A DNA stretch of 64,000 nt, from the NCBI GenBank assembly GCA_012932865.1, contig SAXG01000005.1, positions 434,001 to 498,000 on the forward strand, given 5' to 3'. Positions 11,314 through 21,759 of the stretch are shown here, piece by piece (position 1 is the first letter of the stretch; each line of letters begins with the position of its first letter). The position numbers and the translations under genes were made by a program. Under the pieces are notes generated by a model. It did no database searches. It saw nothing but the letters and a program-made list of their open reading frames with translations, and was not told the origin of the DNA. This DNA is from Amylostereum areolatum (taxonomy: Eukaryota > Basidiomycota > Agaricomycetes > Russulales > Stereaceae).

Positions 11314-12448
11314 ATGAGAGATGCTCACATCTTCTCGCATGCTCGGGCCCTACCTAGAATGGTATTTGCCTTGCTCCACCTTCTATCGACACCTCGCTGA
11401 CCGTCCAATAGAGCTGGTCACGGCACAATCTGTATAACCTCTGGCGACGTTCTGTCGGAGAGCTCTCCAAGGAGACCAAGCTTACGGATACCAGAAAAAC
11501 ACTCTTTCAGCAACGCTGGTTAGCGAAGAAGCTCGTCCGAGCTTACCACGGCGACTTCATCAACGAGAAGATATTCAAGAGCTGGTACCTCCCTGATACC
11601 CTTCCCGACGTTCGGCCCCGCTACTCCATGGCGGGCGACGATACGAACGAACTTAGCAAATGGGCTCGTCAGGATAAGGCGGTCGGGAAAGCAGCAAGGG
11701 CGAGAAAACAGGCAGATGACGGCGTTCACGAGGACATCGCGCCTGTGGGCAGTTTGATGTTCTCCGAGGTCGAACGGAGGATAGACGTTGTCATATTCCG
11801 TGCTTGCCTCGCGCACAGCGTTTACGAGGCTAGAAGAATGGTCATTCATGGTGATGTGCTCCTGAACGGGAAGAAGGTATGCATCCAGTCTCTGGATATT
11901 GTCCGCTTCTCTCACTGTCTTCGTAGCACCAAAACGCGAACACCCGCCTAGCCCCTGGCGACATGGTATCTGTGGACCCTACCGCCATCTCCTTTCTGAA
12001 GCCTGTGAAGCCCAAAGCAGAGCAGAAGTCTTCTCCATCGAAAGCCATTGAGTCGGAAGAGTCTGTCTCTTCAACGGCCGAGGACGCAGAAGAATTTTCA
12101 TCAGATGAGGAACTGTCTTCCACCGAAGCAGCGTCGTCTGCAGAGGCGACCCCCGCTGTCAAGGAGCACAAACCAAAACCGAAAAAGGCTGACAATCTCA
12201 CTCCCTTCAACCTCCCTGCCTACGCTTCACCTTTCCTATTCGTGCCTGCGTACATCGAGCCTTCTTTCGCCACGTGCTCCGCCGTCTACGTCCGCCATCC
12301 CACCGCTCGCCCCGGATATTCTGAAATCCCAACGCCCTACGACGCCGACGGAGAGTTGGTCCGTTTGGCTTGGGAGTGGTATGCGAAGGTTCGCCCACGT
12401 ATGAGGAGCAAGCGCCAGCTCGCACGCATGCCAGAGAACAGGCAATAG
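11314..12448 (+). CDS. NAM9: Mitochondrial small-subunit ribosomal protein uS4 (Nam9)
   Basis: RNA-binding protein of the mitochondrial ribosomal small subunit. Exons 11314-11361, 11412-11876 and 11927-12448 give 344 residues. The N-terminus has [11 protein letters not shown] and [18 protein letters not shown], both characteristic of fungal mitochondrial S4. The S4 RNA-binding domain runs through [20 protein letters not shown], then [10 protein letters not shown] joined across intron 2 to [16 protein letters not shown]. An acidic Ser/Glu-rich linker of about 45 residues follows. The conserved C-terminal block ([20 protein letters not shown]) completes the protein. It is transcribed away from GCP2 with about 180 bp between the two starts, so the promoters overlap. 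Confidence 0.93.
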
Positions 12449-13183
12449 ATTCTTACTATATTCGTTGTCACTCTAATTTCAATTCGTGGTCCCTGCTCAA
12501 CTTTCCTTCGACGATGACAAGACGGTCTTCCATGAGCTCTCCAGTACCCGGTTTGGCCTTCAGGCGGTGTGATTTGGACCCCTGATCCAGTTATGCTTAG
12601 GACGCTGCAGCCTCCAGCTGCAGCGGCCAGGGATCGCCACTGATGTGTTCGTCCTGCAAAACTGCAAGCTTTTGCAGTGACTACTACTTAGTGATCGGTG
12701 AGCGTCACGAACTATCTTTTTCCTCAAGTTACTCATCAGCTAAGCAGATGTGCATAGTTTACGCCAAAATGGTACGGTATTGGTAAAAGGTTGCACTCCG
12801 ACTGCGTCGCATATATGCACCCACACGAAGGTGAGGGCGATCGACAGGACTCATCCTGACTTGTTGGGCCCGTCGCCCCCGATAGAGCGGTTGGGGTCCA
12901 ATGAAGGTGAGATCCACATGGTCCCGACGATTGTACTTCGTTGATTGGACCATCCGGGATGCTGGGCACTGACGCGTACTGACGGTGAGAGCTTTATCGC
13001 TGGGTGCGTGAGCATGTGAGAGTCTGTGAATCGAGCAAGACTCAGCAAGGAGGCGTGAGGAACGGATGACGAAATTCGAGATATACATAAATCAATCAGA
13101 GCTTATAAAAGAACCCCAGCCGGCGTGTCCCACATCCCACCAACTTCTTGTTCCCTTCCATCCTCTACATTTGCGTATCTACC
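12449..13183. other. Intergenic with promoter of the hydrolase gene
   Basis: Gap between uS4m and the dienelactone hydrolase. A TATA box lies near its right end. A CTGCAG-rich palindromic stretch occurs around 12604-12625, without known role. No gene is supported. Confidence 0.45.
13103..13110 (+). promoter_or_regulatory. TATA box of the dienelactone hydrolase gene
   Basis: TTATAAAA lies 74 nt ahead of the ATG at 13184, followed by a pyrimidine-rich leader. Spacing and sequence fit a focused Pol II promoter. Confidence 0.6.
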
Positions 13184-14420
13184 ATGTCTTTTTGCGAGCA
13201 TTGTACCCAGGGTACGTCTTCCTTGCGACACAAGATGAAGAGATGATCTAATCGCGATTGCCCAGGCGTCCGCCACGAGGGAACTCCGGAAGGTAAGCCC
13301 CAAGTAGCTCGTCCTCTTCTCCCACCTTCATAACCAACCTTATCACGCAGGCACTTACGAGACTATCGGCGACATCAAGACGTACGTCGCGAAGCCGACA
13401 GCTGATTTCCCCAAGAACAAAGCTGTTCTCTTCCTCACCGATGTTTTCGGTCTCGAGCTCCCTAACAATCTCGTTCGTTTCCACTTCCTTTCGAATTGGT
13501 CACTTCAAACTCATGCTGTGACAATCCAGCTGCTCATCGATGACTTTGCGAAGAACGGGTTCCAGGTTTATGCCCCCGATCTCTTCGAGGGTGACCCCGC
13601 GCCTGCCGAGATGATGGTCGCTGGGAAGCCGTTTGACCTCATGGCATGGTTCCCCAACCACAGCCCCGACCACACCGGAAAACGTGTACGTGCCGTGATC
13701 GCTGGCCTCAAAGAACAAGGGATCGATGAGTTCGCTGCGACTGGATACTGCTACGGCGGTACGTAGTCTTTCGCTTTGTTTCCTCCTATCTCCCTTCTTC
13801 GAGTTCCACGTTTATCTGGTTGAACCATTGCATATTTTGCCGGCTACACTCTGAATTGACACTCACGCGACCGTATATAGGACGTCTCGTGTTTGACTTG
13901 GCCTTCGATGGTCTCATCAAGGTCGCCGCCTCGTCCCACCCGTCTCTGCTCCAGCTCGAGGATATCGACGTAAGGCTCGGCTTACTTTCTCGCTGTACAG
14001 ATCTCGGTTCTCACACCTGCCATGGCTGACTTAGAAATACGCAACAACCGCCAAGGCACCCCTCTTGATCAACGCGTGCGAGGTTGACGGCCAATGGCCC
14101 AAAGAAAAACAGGATAAGGCCAATGAAGTTCTCAAAAACTTCGCACCTGGCTTCTCTCAGCCTTACTTCGCCGGGTGCACTCACGGTTTCTCGGTAAGCA
14201 CCTTCCCATTTCGATCCGTCTGTTCCCCCGTTGTCTTACGTTCACGCTTTATTTCTGTTCCGCAGGTCCGCGGTGACCTGGTGCGTTTTTTATGCAACAA
14301 TATGTCGATCGGATACGTCCTAACGTCACTACCCATCTCTTGCAGAGCGACCCGAAGGTCAAAGCGGGCAAGGAGGGCGCGTTCAAGAACACCGTCGAGT
14401 GGTTCATCAAGCACCTCTAA
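13184..14420 (+). CDS. Dienelactone hydrolase family protein
   Basis: Alpha/beta-hydrolase of the carboxymethylenebutenolidase family. Bacterial members open dienelactones in chloroaromatic breakdown; fungal relatives are mostly uncharacterised. About nine exons were joined. The first is very short (MSFCEHCTQ), then GVRHEGTPEG, then GTYETIGDIKTYVAKP. The nucleophile elbow GYCYGG carries the expected cysteine, rejoined across an intron as GYCYGGRLVFDLAFDG. The acid region is INACEVDGQWP and the catalytic histidine lies in AGCTHGFSVRGD. Length (about 250 residues) is standard. The protein ends VEWFIKHL. No signal peptide is seen, so it is probably cytosolic. Physiological substrate is unknown. 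Confidence 0.9.
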
Positions 14421-14605
14421 GTGTTGTAACCACTTGGGTAACCAGGACGGAAGAAGTCGTTCGTAAAGAGATCACGTGTATGCTTATGTATGCTGCGGTG
14501 CTGAATGTATTGTGCAAGCCTGAGTGCTGTAGATCTGTGACGTCACGTTTCCATAAAATCCCAAACCGGTTTCTGTCGATCGTCGTCTGTGATCTTTCCT
14601 TTCGA

Positions 14606-14637
14606 CTTCAAGCTTGAATCTTGAAGCTTGAAGCTTC
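14606..14637. repeat. TTGAAGC heptamer array with palindromic AAGCTT cores
   Basis: CTTCAAGC is followed by the units TTGAATC, TTGAAGC, TTGAAGC. It starts 186 nt past the hydrolase stop codon. Sequence and placement match the arrays at 16638, 23638, 26767 and 44884. Confidence 0.8.
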
Positions 14638-15014
14638 ATGGATGCCCCGCCTCCCAACTCAGGACGGCGATTAGGCAGGACACGATGTCCGTGAACGCCG
14701 AGGCTGACGCATTCAAGTCGGAATGTGGGCAGATTTGAATTGCAGGTCGCGCATCCGAGTCGGATGCCCAACGTTGGCCCAACGCGCCATCGCGAGCTCT
14801 CGTTGAGACCCACATCGACAGGGCAGCCTACTCCGGCCCCTCCCGTCTAGTCCTATTTCCCGCTGGATTGCTCAGCAGCCATCGGCCATCGATGACAATG
14901 CCGACAAACATTCGGCTCTCCACGCTCCACGGCGACGACGTGTTCAGCCGCACCCCTATCCGGCCCCGGCTACGAGTTACCCTGAGACTGTCCATTCGTT
15001 CAGTTTTTCATGCA

Positions 15015-15023
15015 TATATAAAG
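15015..15023 (+). promoter_or_regulatory. TATA box of the SDR reductase gene
   Basis: TATATAAAG lies 134 nt before the ATG at 15157. The leader carries a duplicated GCCAAATTTTTCAACAA motif just before the ATG (about 15119-15156). Confidence 0.6.
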
Positions 15024-15156
15024 GACTCGCATCTGGCGGCAAACGTCACACTTCAACTCAACATCCCCCCTTCCTGAACCCCCCTCTACATACCTATCCC
15101 ACATTCTACTTTCGAACCGGCCAAATTTTTCAACAAACCCGCCAAATTTTTCAACA

Positions 15157-16494
15157 ATGTCACCCGTCCCTGCACCCGCCAACGTCCTCATCTCAGGTAT
15201 CAACGGATACCTTGGCATGTGGACCGTACGCAAGTATCTCGAGGCGGGATACACCGTGCGCGGCCAAGTGCGCTCGGTAGCCAAGTCCGGAAAGTACATC
15301 AAGGACACATTCGCGTCATACGGCGACAAGCTTGAGCTCGTAGAGGTCGCCGATATCACAGCGGTATGTGATCTTTCTTTAATCAGGCATTCCGCGGAGT
15401 GCTGAATCTCACCTTCAGCCCGGCGCATTCGATGAGGCCGTCAAGGACGTTGATCTCGTCGTCCACACGGCGTCGCCATTCCACTTGAACGCGAAGACCC
15501 CAGATGGTACGTACTCCCTCAGGGTCCTCGACAATGGTCTCCCCACTTACAACGCATCCACAACACACAGAGATGATCGACCCCGCGTTGAAGGGCACCC
15601 TCAGCATTCTCGAGTCCATCCACAAGAACGCGCCTTCCGTCAAGCGAGTCGTGCTCACCAGCTCCATCGTATCAATCTGGGAGCTCGGTCTCCCCAATCG
15701 AAAGGTGTTCACTGAGTCGATGTGGAACGACCAAGCAATCGAGTTGGTGAAGTCCAAAGGCGCTCAAGCAGGTCCCGCGATGTTCTACGGTGCGTCCAAG
15801 ACGCTGGCCGAGAAAGGTTTGCCATCCCCCATCCGTCTGAAGACGAGGGCAGAACTGAGGGCCGTTTTTTACGCAGCGGCATGGGAATTCCGCGAGAAGA
15901 ACAACAGCACTTGGGATCTAGCGGTCATCAACCCTCCCTACGTGGGTGCACTTATGACCGATTGCAGCACGCATTTTTCCACTAAAACCATTCCCACCAG
16001 CTCTTCGGCCCCCCAATCCACGAGGTCCACTCGGCCGATGCTCTGAACACCTCCCAAAAGCGCCTCTTTGATATCCTCACCGGAGCTTTCGACAGCGAGA
16101 CGGTTGCGTCGGACACTGGTTCGAGCGTCGACGTCCGTGACGTCGCCGACGCGCACGTCCTCGCCGCACAAATCCCCGAGGCAGGCAACGAGCGCGTGAT
16201 CGTTAGCGAGGGGGACTACTTCACCCAAGAAATTTGTACGCAGTTTGTTCTTATCCCTCATTCACGACAAGAGCTGACATGATTTGGTGTATAGTGGATA
16301 TCGCCAACACCATTCAGCCCCCAGTTTACGACAAGATCCCCAAAGGCGTGCCGGGATCGGCCAAGGGCAAGGAGGTCCTCATCACATACGACACGACCAA
16401 ATTCCAGAAGTTGTACGGATTCAAATATACCCCCCTCAAGGACACGATCAGGGATTCCCTGGAGGACTTCAAGGCGCGTGGATGGCTGTCATAG
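15157..16494 (+). CDS. Extended SDR NAD(P)-dependent reductase (dihydroflavonol-reductase / Gre2-like)
   Basis: Predicted cytosolic NADPH-dependent carbonyl reductase. Five or six exons give about 345 residues. The dinucleotide site is VLISGINGYLGMW (GxxGxxG). An Asp-Ile pair (VADITAPGAFDEA) and VVHTASPFH follow. The catalytic motif is YGASK with a serine in VVLTSSIVSIWE. The substrate-side region includes DLAVINPPYVFGPP, read across an intron. The C-terminus (YGFKYTPLKDTIRDSLEDF) matches fungal methylglyoxal or isovaleraldehyde reductases of the Gre2 group. Real substrate cannot be assigned. Neighbouring the dienelactone hydrolase, it may sit in aromatic or detoxification metabolism, but that is speculation. 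Confidence 0.9.
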
Positions 16495-16637
16495 AAGGGT
16501 CATCGTCGGTATAGATCTCCGGTTTAGGTGCAGACATTCAGTATAGATAGAGGTTAGACTTTGGATCCATAGAAATTAGAAGTTACTTGTACACTCTACT
16601 AGTTCGAGTCACAATGTTGACAGTGACAAGACGAAAG

Positions 16638-16651
16638 TTGAAGCTTGAAGG
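16638..16651. repeat. TTGAAGC heptamer, two units
   Basis: TTGAAGC followed by TTGAAGG, 144 nt past the reductase stop codon. It is a short member of the same repeat set. Confidence 0.6.
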
Positions 16652-16721
16652 CGATGAGATCTTGAGACGTCCAAAGCAATAGATGGATTCCCCGTTCCCG
16701 CACTGGTAGTACATACACCGC

Positions 16722-17752
16722 TCATTGTCGTACACGCACCACCTTTCGCTTACCCTTACTACTCGCCGCTACACCCGCACCACCTGCCCCCGGCCCGTCC
16801 TGCGCGCTCATCCCGGCCTTGACTGTATCAAGCAACACGCCAGACTCGAGCGCCGGCGAGTAGGTCGATACGCGACTCGCGAGGCCCGGCATTGGTTCTG
16901 GAGGTACGGCCAAAGGGCGGCCCGTCCGTGGCGGGGGTTTGGGTTCAGACTTGGACTTTGCTGTCGCCGCGGTAGACTTTGAGGATGATTGCTTCGACTT
17001 CGCAGGTTTGGCGGTGGGTGGGGGGATGGGAGCGGGGTAGTTATATGGCTGTTTGGGTATGTTCTCGACCTTGGTGCCCTGGATCTGGATCGAGATCATC
17101 TCCAACAGCTGTTTTTCTGGGGCCCACGAATTAGAGAATCGTAGATCAGAGAAGGGTGTCAGTCAAGTTATGAGGTCGAGCGACGCACTGGTTTTTATGC
17201 TAGAGTTGACGAGCCGACCCTCCTTCTTCCACTGCACGCGTACGCGTCCGGGATTTTCCCAGTCGCTCGGGTGTGTCTTGCTCACTTCGTGGAGGGTACC
17301 GAGGCCGAGACGCGAGCACGCGTCGGCGATGTCCTTGCTAAGAGGCCACCATACACTCTTTGCGCGTGAGATGCGCCGGCCACCCGTACCGTAGGGTCGC
17401 TTCGCGTCGATGTATATCGGGTAGATACACGTCCACCTAGTTAGATGTTTATCGCATTGAATACGGAGCGCAGAGGTGGAAGAAGCGGGGAATGGACTGG
17501 CAAGATCACATACTTCTTGTAGGGAGTGATGTCCGTCACGCCCGGTCCTTCCTGTCTAAAGGGCGATGCAGGCCCCGGCGTAGGACCAGGTGCGCGAGGT
17601 GGCGGCGTGAAATCCGCAGAACTGGCATCGTCGTCGTCCGATATCTCCAGGAGCAGAGGTCCTCGCGCGCCATGATCTGGGAGTGGACGAGAGGGGAGAG
17701 GCAGGTCGACATCGTCGTCGAACTCCTCGATGATGGGTGCGCGCCGAGACAT
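16722..17752 (-). CDS. SEC65: Signal recognition particle subunit SRP19 / Sec65
   Basis: Binds SRP RNA and promotes SRP54 loading, and so supports co-translational targeting to the ER. Three exons are seen. The first encodes an acidic, proline-rich leader (MSRRAPIIEEFDDD). The second holds the conserved core, joined as KKWTCIYPIYIDAKRPYGTG, then GRRISRAKSVWWPLSKDIAD, LGLGTLHEVSKTHPSDWENP and GRVRVQWKKEG. The third begins KKQLLEMISIQIQ and ends in a lysine-rich tail (SSKGKRKVVRVRQ), as in fungal Sec65. Phase and sequence agree at both joins. Length is about 285 residues. Confidence 0.9.
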
Positions 17753-18211
17753 GGTTGACGTGCAGGCTCTTGTGAGGAAGTGAGAGCCAAGATTTGGCGG
17801 GAGAGGAGTACGTGTGCGTTCGTCGGCGGTCGCGGGCGAATGGCAATCGGAGATGTTCAGGCGAAGGCGTCTGCGTTTCCCACGAGCATCCTTCGCGTCT
17901 TTCATGCATTCGAGCTCATCGTGCTCAACGGTGGCCGCGTTTCTCCTGTATATTCCACCATAGCCTTTGGTCGCCCTCGGAATCTGACAGGACATTGTTT
18001 GCAGTACTTTCTTGACATGTCTTTCTCTCGTCTTCGCCCAACACCATGACGGATCAGTGGCAGACGCGGTCTGCCGCCCCTACGGCTCGTGCGAGCCTTG
18101 TCCCCACGATGCTGTTTGTCTCGTCACTCTGCACCGCGACGTCTTCGCTGAACTCTTTTTCATCCGTAGCTAAAAGAGCCATTCTGCCAGCCATTCGGTA
18201 ACCGTCGTCTC

Positions 18212-18523
18212 ATGCACTGCGCTCCTTCGGGTTCCACCTCCTCCCGTCCCAACGAAGGTCCGGAAGACTTCTACACCACCCACCCTGAGTCGCAACACAC
18301 CTCGGATCCTCCAACGCTTGGAGACACACTTGCTTGGGAATCATGCGGACGGATTGTGGAGAAGGAGCGTGCCGACTTTTGGGAGTTTGTGGCGTGCAAC
18401 GTCCTTTTCGCCGCGGGGGCTTTGTTCCTTGTGGCCGTACGGTCCAAGAGGCTGCAGGCGTTGCAAGCGAGGCAATTGGCGGCTAGGATAGGACTCGTCA
18501 GGGGCGCTATTGGAGGAGGATAG
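18212..18523 (+). CDS. Hypothetical small single-pass membrane protein
   Basis: I do not recognise this gene. The frame encodes 103 residues with a polar N-terminus, a conserved-looking segment (LAWESCGRIVEKERADFWEF), one strong membrane helix (VACNVLFAAGALFLVAV) and a basic tail (RSKRLQALQARQLAARIG). This layout is typical of small ER or mitochondrial membrane proteins. Another ATG-led frame of 50 codons begins at 18046 just upstream and ends near 18198. It could be a first exon, but I found no splice pair that joins the two in frame. The start is therefore uncertain. Confidence 0.45.
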   Translation: MHCAPSGSTSSRPNEGPEDFYTTHPESQHTSDPPTLGDTLAWESCGRIVEKERADFWEFVACNVLFAAGALFLVAVRSKRLQALQARQLAARIGLVRGAIGGG

Positions 18524-20542
18524 AGGTGTTTGTTGGTGTTCGGTTTCGTCCTTGGCTTTGTTACGGTGCGTCGTTTGTGGCTCTAGGACTGCGTTCGTAC
18601 TAAAATGGCTTGCTTTCGCAGATATCTGATGTTATTCCGGGCATTACAGTATAATGATACATACATTCTGTTATGATTGCACGTCCAGGCCCCGACGGAG
18701 ACAGATGTCATGACCACTTCAACCGTGTCGAACAACTCAGCAAACATCTCGCCAAGGGTGGATGCCTTTTCTCATGTCACATCTCCCGCAATCCCCAGTT
18801 TATGAGTCCTCTGAATTATTCTTCGGTCGTTCAATGCCCGAGTCCATCCAGTTGGACGTTCTTGGACCAAGTGCACCATGGGTTATGTCGTAGGCTTGGA
18901 TATCTGGTTTCTCATCCTTGTCTCTTCTAGGGGCGCAGTCAGCGCACACTTCCCTTACTCATTGACGCTACAGGTTCTCACCGAAGATACGTGTGTACCG
19001 GCGGGTGAAACACCGATCCTTGGACCTTATTCCCTTCAAATTGTACAATTCAACGACCGAGCGCTGTGGTCAGGCGCCTACGCATCCCCCCAATCTGCTC
19101 AATCCGTTCACAAAGCACCCCAAGCATCAAGGTTGTATACTGTTCCGACAGCGTCATTGACTCGGTTTTGCACCATCTAGCCACTCCGCGCGGCACGTAG
19201 CATGCGGTTTCGGGCGCGCGCAGTTGCTGCGTATAGAGCGCGAACACGTCTGCAACTTCGTGGGGATTTCCCAAGTCTTTGTTTGGCGAGGCAAACAATG
19301 GCGAGTATAAAGCACTCAGCGTCATAACATGGAGTCCTCATCGCTCTTCATCTCTAACCAGTTTCACACCCACTCCTACCAAACTCATGCCTCCTCCACG
19401 CGAGCGCTACGATGTCCCTTTTCAACTATTCCCATCCGCCACAGTCCCTTTCGGTAAGTGCTTGAGGTAAGCTCCCCTTCTATGTTTGAATTTTGCTGTC
19501 ATTGCGTCTGCACCACCCCGTTGATATTGTCGGCGAAGCAACCTCTGATGGGATTGGTTGATTTCCTCTCCCGCCCTCACGGAGATTGCTTGTGCATATC
19601 CATGTTTTGACTGATGATCGGGTCCCATAGACTGGGTGTGGCCCTCTCTACGTGGTTTTGCGACGCACTTGTTCTTAAGGAACTTCGCAATGGTGCATAG
19701 AGCGCAGAAGCTCATGGTCGCGTCACCCAGTTTTCTCCTTGTCTCCCCGTTGCACGGCCTCCCTTTTGCTTGACAATATCCTGCACATCCTCTGCCCGAC
19801 GGGCCAGACGCTCCATGTTTGGGCATCAGGCATAGTCCTCCATGACACATTTACTCAAAGGCCCTAAAGGGGCTGCGTTCTGTTGCATTGTGGTGGCAGC
19901 GGATGAACTTGCATCGGACTCGGGGATACTTGTAGGATGGAAGATGGATGGATTATGGATTATCGCGAGCTATTGCTGTTTGATTTCTCCGAAGATCTAC
20001 TTTCAGGTAGCTTGGTCCCTGCTGTCTGAAGGCATACGCACGATCAGGTCGGTCTCTTGTTGCGTGGGCCGGCATACTGATCTCTGAAATTGTATTGAGA
20101 TTAGAACCGCACAAGTTGGATACAACGTTTTTGATTACACACTCAAGCATTTTCACGGCCCTATTGAACTAAATCGTTCTTTCACCCGACTCAAGTACGC
20201 CGCCTTCATCCTCCTGGTCAGCTGCTCTCTAACATTTCTCAGGAGACGATCGGACGTCCTTACACATCCGTTTCATAATTGTACGGTTGCCTTGCTTGCA
20301 TGTTGGCCTCTCCAAGGACCGAGGTCGCAATGTATTTTTTGTCGCGCAGGGGGACGGGTGTCATTTGTCACAGATAGGAATCAATCGTTGCGGGGGCTTC
20401 CAGCTTTGCACCTTACGCATGAGACACGATGAGATTGCAACCACATAAGTACTTATGTCGAGAGCCCGAGGCCGTCCGGGATTCAAGGGCATCGACGATA
20501 GCCTTGATTTTGTAGGAAAGCAGTAGCAGGAAACAGACAGGA
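18524..20542. other. Two-kilobase gap, possible gene remnant near 19306-19760
   Basis: No convincing multi-exon gene. A TATA motif (19306-19312), a pyrimidine-rich leader and ATG at 19390 open a short exon (MPPPRERYDVPFQLFPS) with a good GTAAGT donor. An acceptor near 19631 continues in frame for about 50 codons to a stop. I do not recognise the product. This may be a decayed gene, a small unknown gene or chance. Confidence 0.3.
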
Positions 20543-21224
20543 TCAGCTGGCAGAATCGGAGAGTCCTTGGGATTTCCTCCACGCCTGTATCCACTGCACA
20601 ATCCTGGCGACGTTGGACTCAAGGTCTTCCGTGCCCTCACTCTTGAGCTCTACCACGATCTCCGGTGCGTAGGATTCCCGCGCCTCTTGGATGACGACGT
20701 CCATGATCTCCGCTTGGTTGTTTTCTTGTATTTTCTTCAAGGGGTACCCCCTACGCGGACGATACATGCGATGGGAGGCGGGGAATGTGGAGGAGAAACG
20801 CACCGTTTTTCTAGCCGTTCCCAGAGCTGAGTATGGTCGCAGCGAAGAACGACGACGAGATCCGCCCATCGTTCCGGGAAGATCTCGCATGTATGCCAGT
20901 CGAGGATGATTCCTCCTTGTTGGGCCAAGGGTTCCAGTTCGTCCAAAAGCTGTAGCAGCACATGGATACGGTGGGCATGAATGAATGCATGCTTGCAAAG
21001 GGCGTGCAAACGCGCACCTTGTCCTCGTCCACGGTGTAGCTCTGCCATTCTTCATCGTATCCCTCGTGCAGCCCCTTTTCCTTCACCCAGTCTCCCACGT
21101 TGATGTGCTGAAGAGGAATAGGCGACTCTTCTACGAGCATTTGCGCATGCGTGGATTTGCCTGTTCCGGGCGTGCCGGTGATCACGATCACGGGTGAAGT
21201 GCGAGAGGTGCCTTCTGAGGCCAT
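20543..21224 (-). CDS. FAP7: Adenylate kinase isoenzyme 6 / ribosome-assembly ATPase Fap7
   Basis: Small nuclear NTPase that acts with uS11 in late 40S subunit maturation and has adenylate kinase activity. Three exons give about 190 residues. Exon 1 carries the P-loop (ITGTPGTGKST) and INVGDWVKEKGLHEGYDEEW. Exon 2 starts LLDELEPLAQQGGIILDWHT and contains FPERWADLVVVLRCDHTQLW, the family's DxH and RxD-type region. Exon 3 reads GYPLKKIQENNQAEIMDVVI then QEARESYAPEIVVEL. Both introns are phase-consistent. The start ATG at 21224 gives a short N-terminal extension (MASEGTSRTSP) before the P-loop. It diverges from the chitinase gene over 535 bp. Confidence 0.92.
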
Positions 21225-21759
21225 ATTGCACGGTGTTGTGAGTGGAAGAAAGCGTGTATTTTGTGACAAGAGGTGAGATGGTGGGCGGAGGTTGACAAGC
21301 TGCAAATGAGGCTGAGGCTTGAGCGCGTCGAGAAATTTCTCAGGCCACTCGCGGTTCTCACCACGACCACGACGGTCGCTCCCACCCACGCTCATACCTG
21401 CCGATTTTCATGCGCTCAACCCTGGCGATCGGAAACGCTGTTGGCTCTTATGGCCATCGCTCGATTGCGCTTGCCGTCGTGGGCAGGAGTCTCGGAGTCG
21501 GGTCACCTCGTTAATGGAAGGATTTCCGCCCTGGTCAAGGATTCAATGTTCACGGTGAATGCTCCCGCCGCCGCCGTCGACCTTCTTACCTCCATCTGAC
21601 GACCCCCGAAGTTCCTTCAGCTGTCGCTGCGCTGCCATCCCGACATCCATTGCTCGCCCTAAGCCTCATAAATGTGCGAATTCTCACTGGTGCGCGCATC
21701 CTCCACCCCGTCTGATTTCCGCATACCCTCGTCGCAATCCTCGCAATCTTCCGCTCATC
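21225..21759. other. Divergent promoter region of FAP7 and chitinase 1
   Basis: Between two diverging starts, 535 bp. Pyrimidine-rich leader sequence precedes the chitinase ATG. No separate gene is supported. Confidence 0.45.

Larger units (their letters stand above)
14421..15156. other. Intergenic with heptamer repeat and promoter of the reductase gene
   Basis: Contains the heptamer array at 14606-14637 behind the hydrolase gene and a TATA box at 15015. No gene is supported. Confidence 0.45.

Noticed and set aside
18046..18198. First exon for the small membrane protein
   Set aside because: It is an ATG-led frame of 50 codons, but no donor and acceptor pair joins it in phase with the membrane-protein frame.
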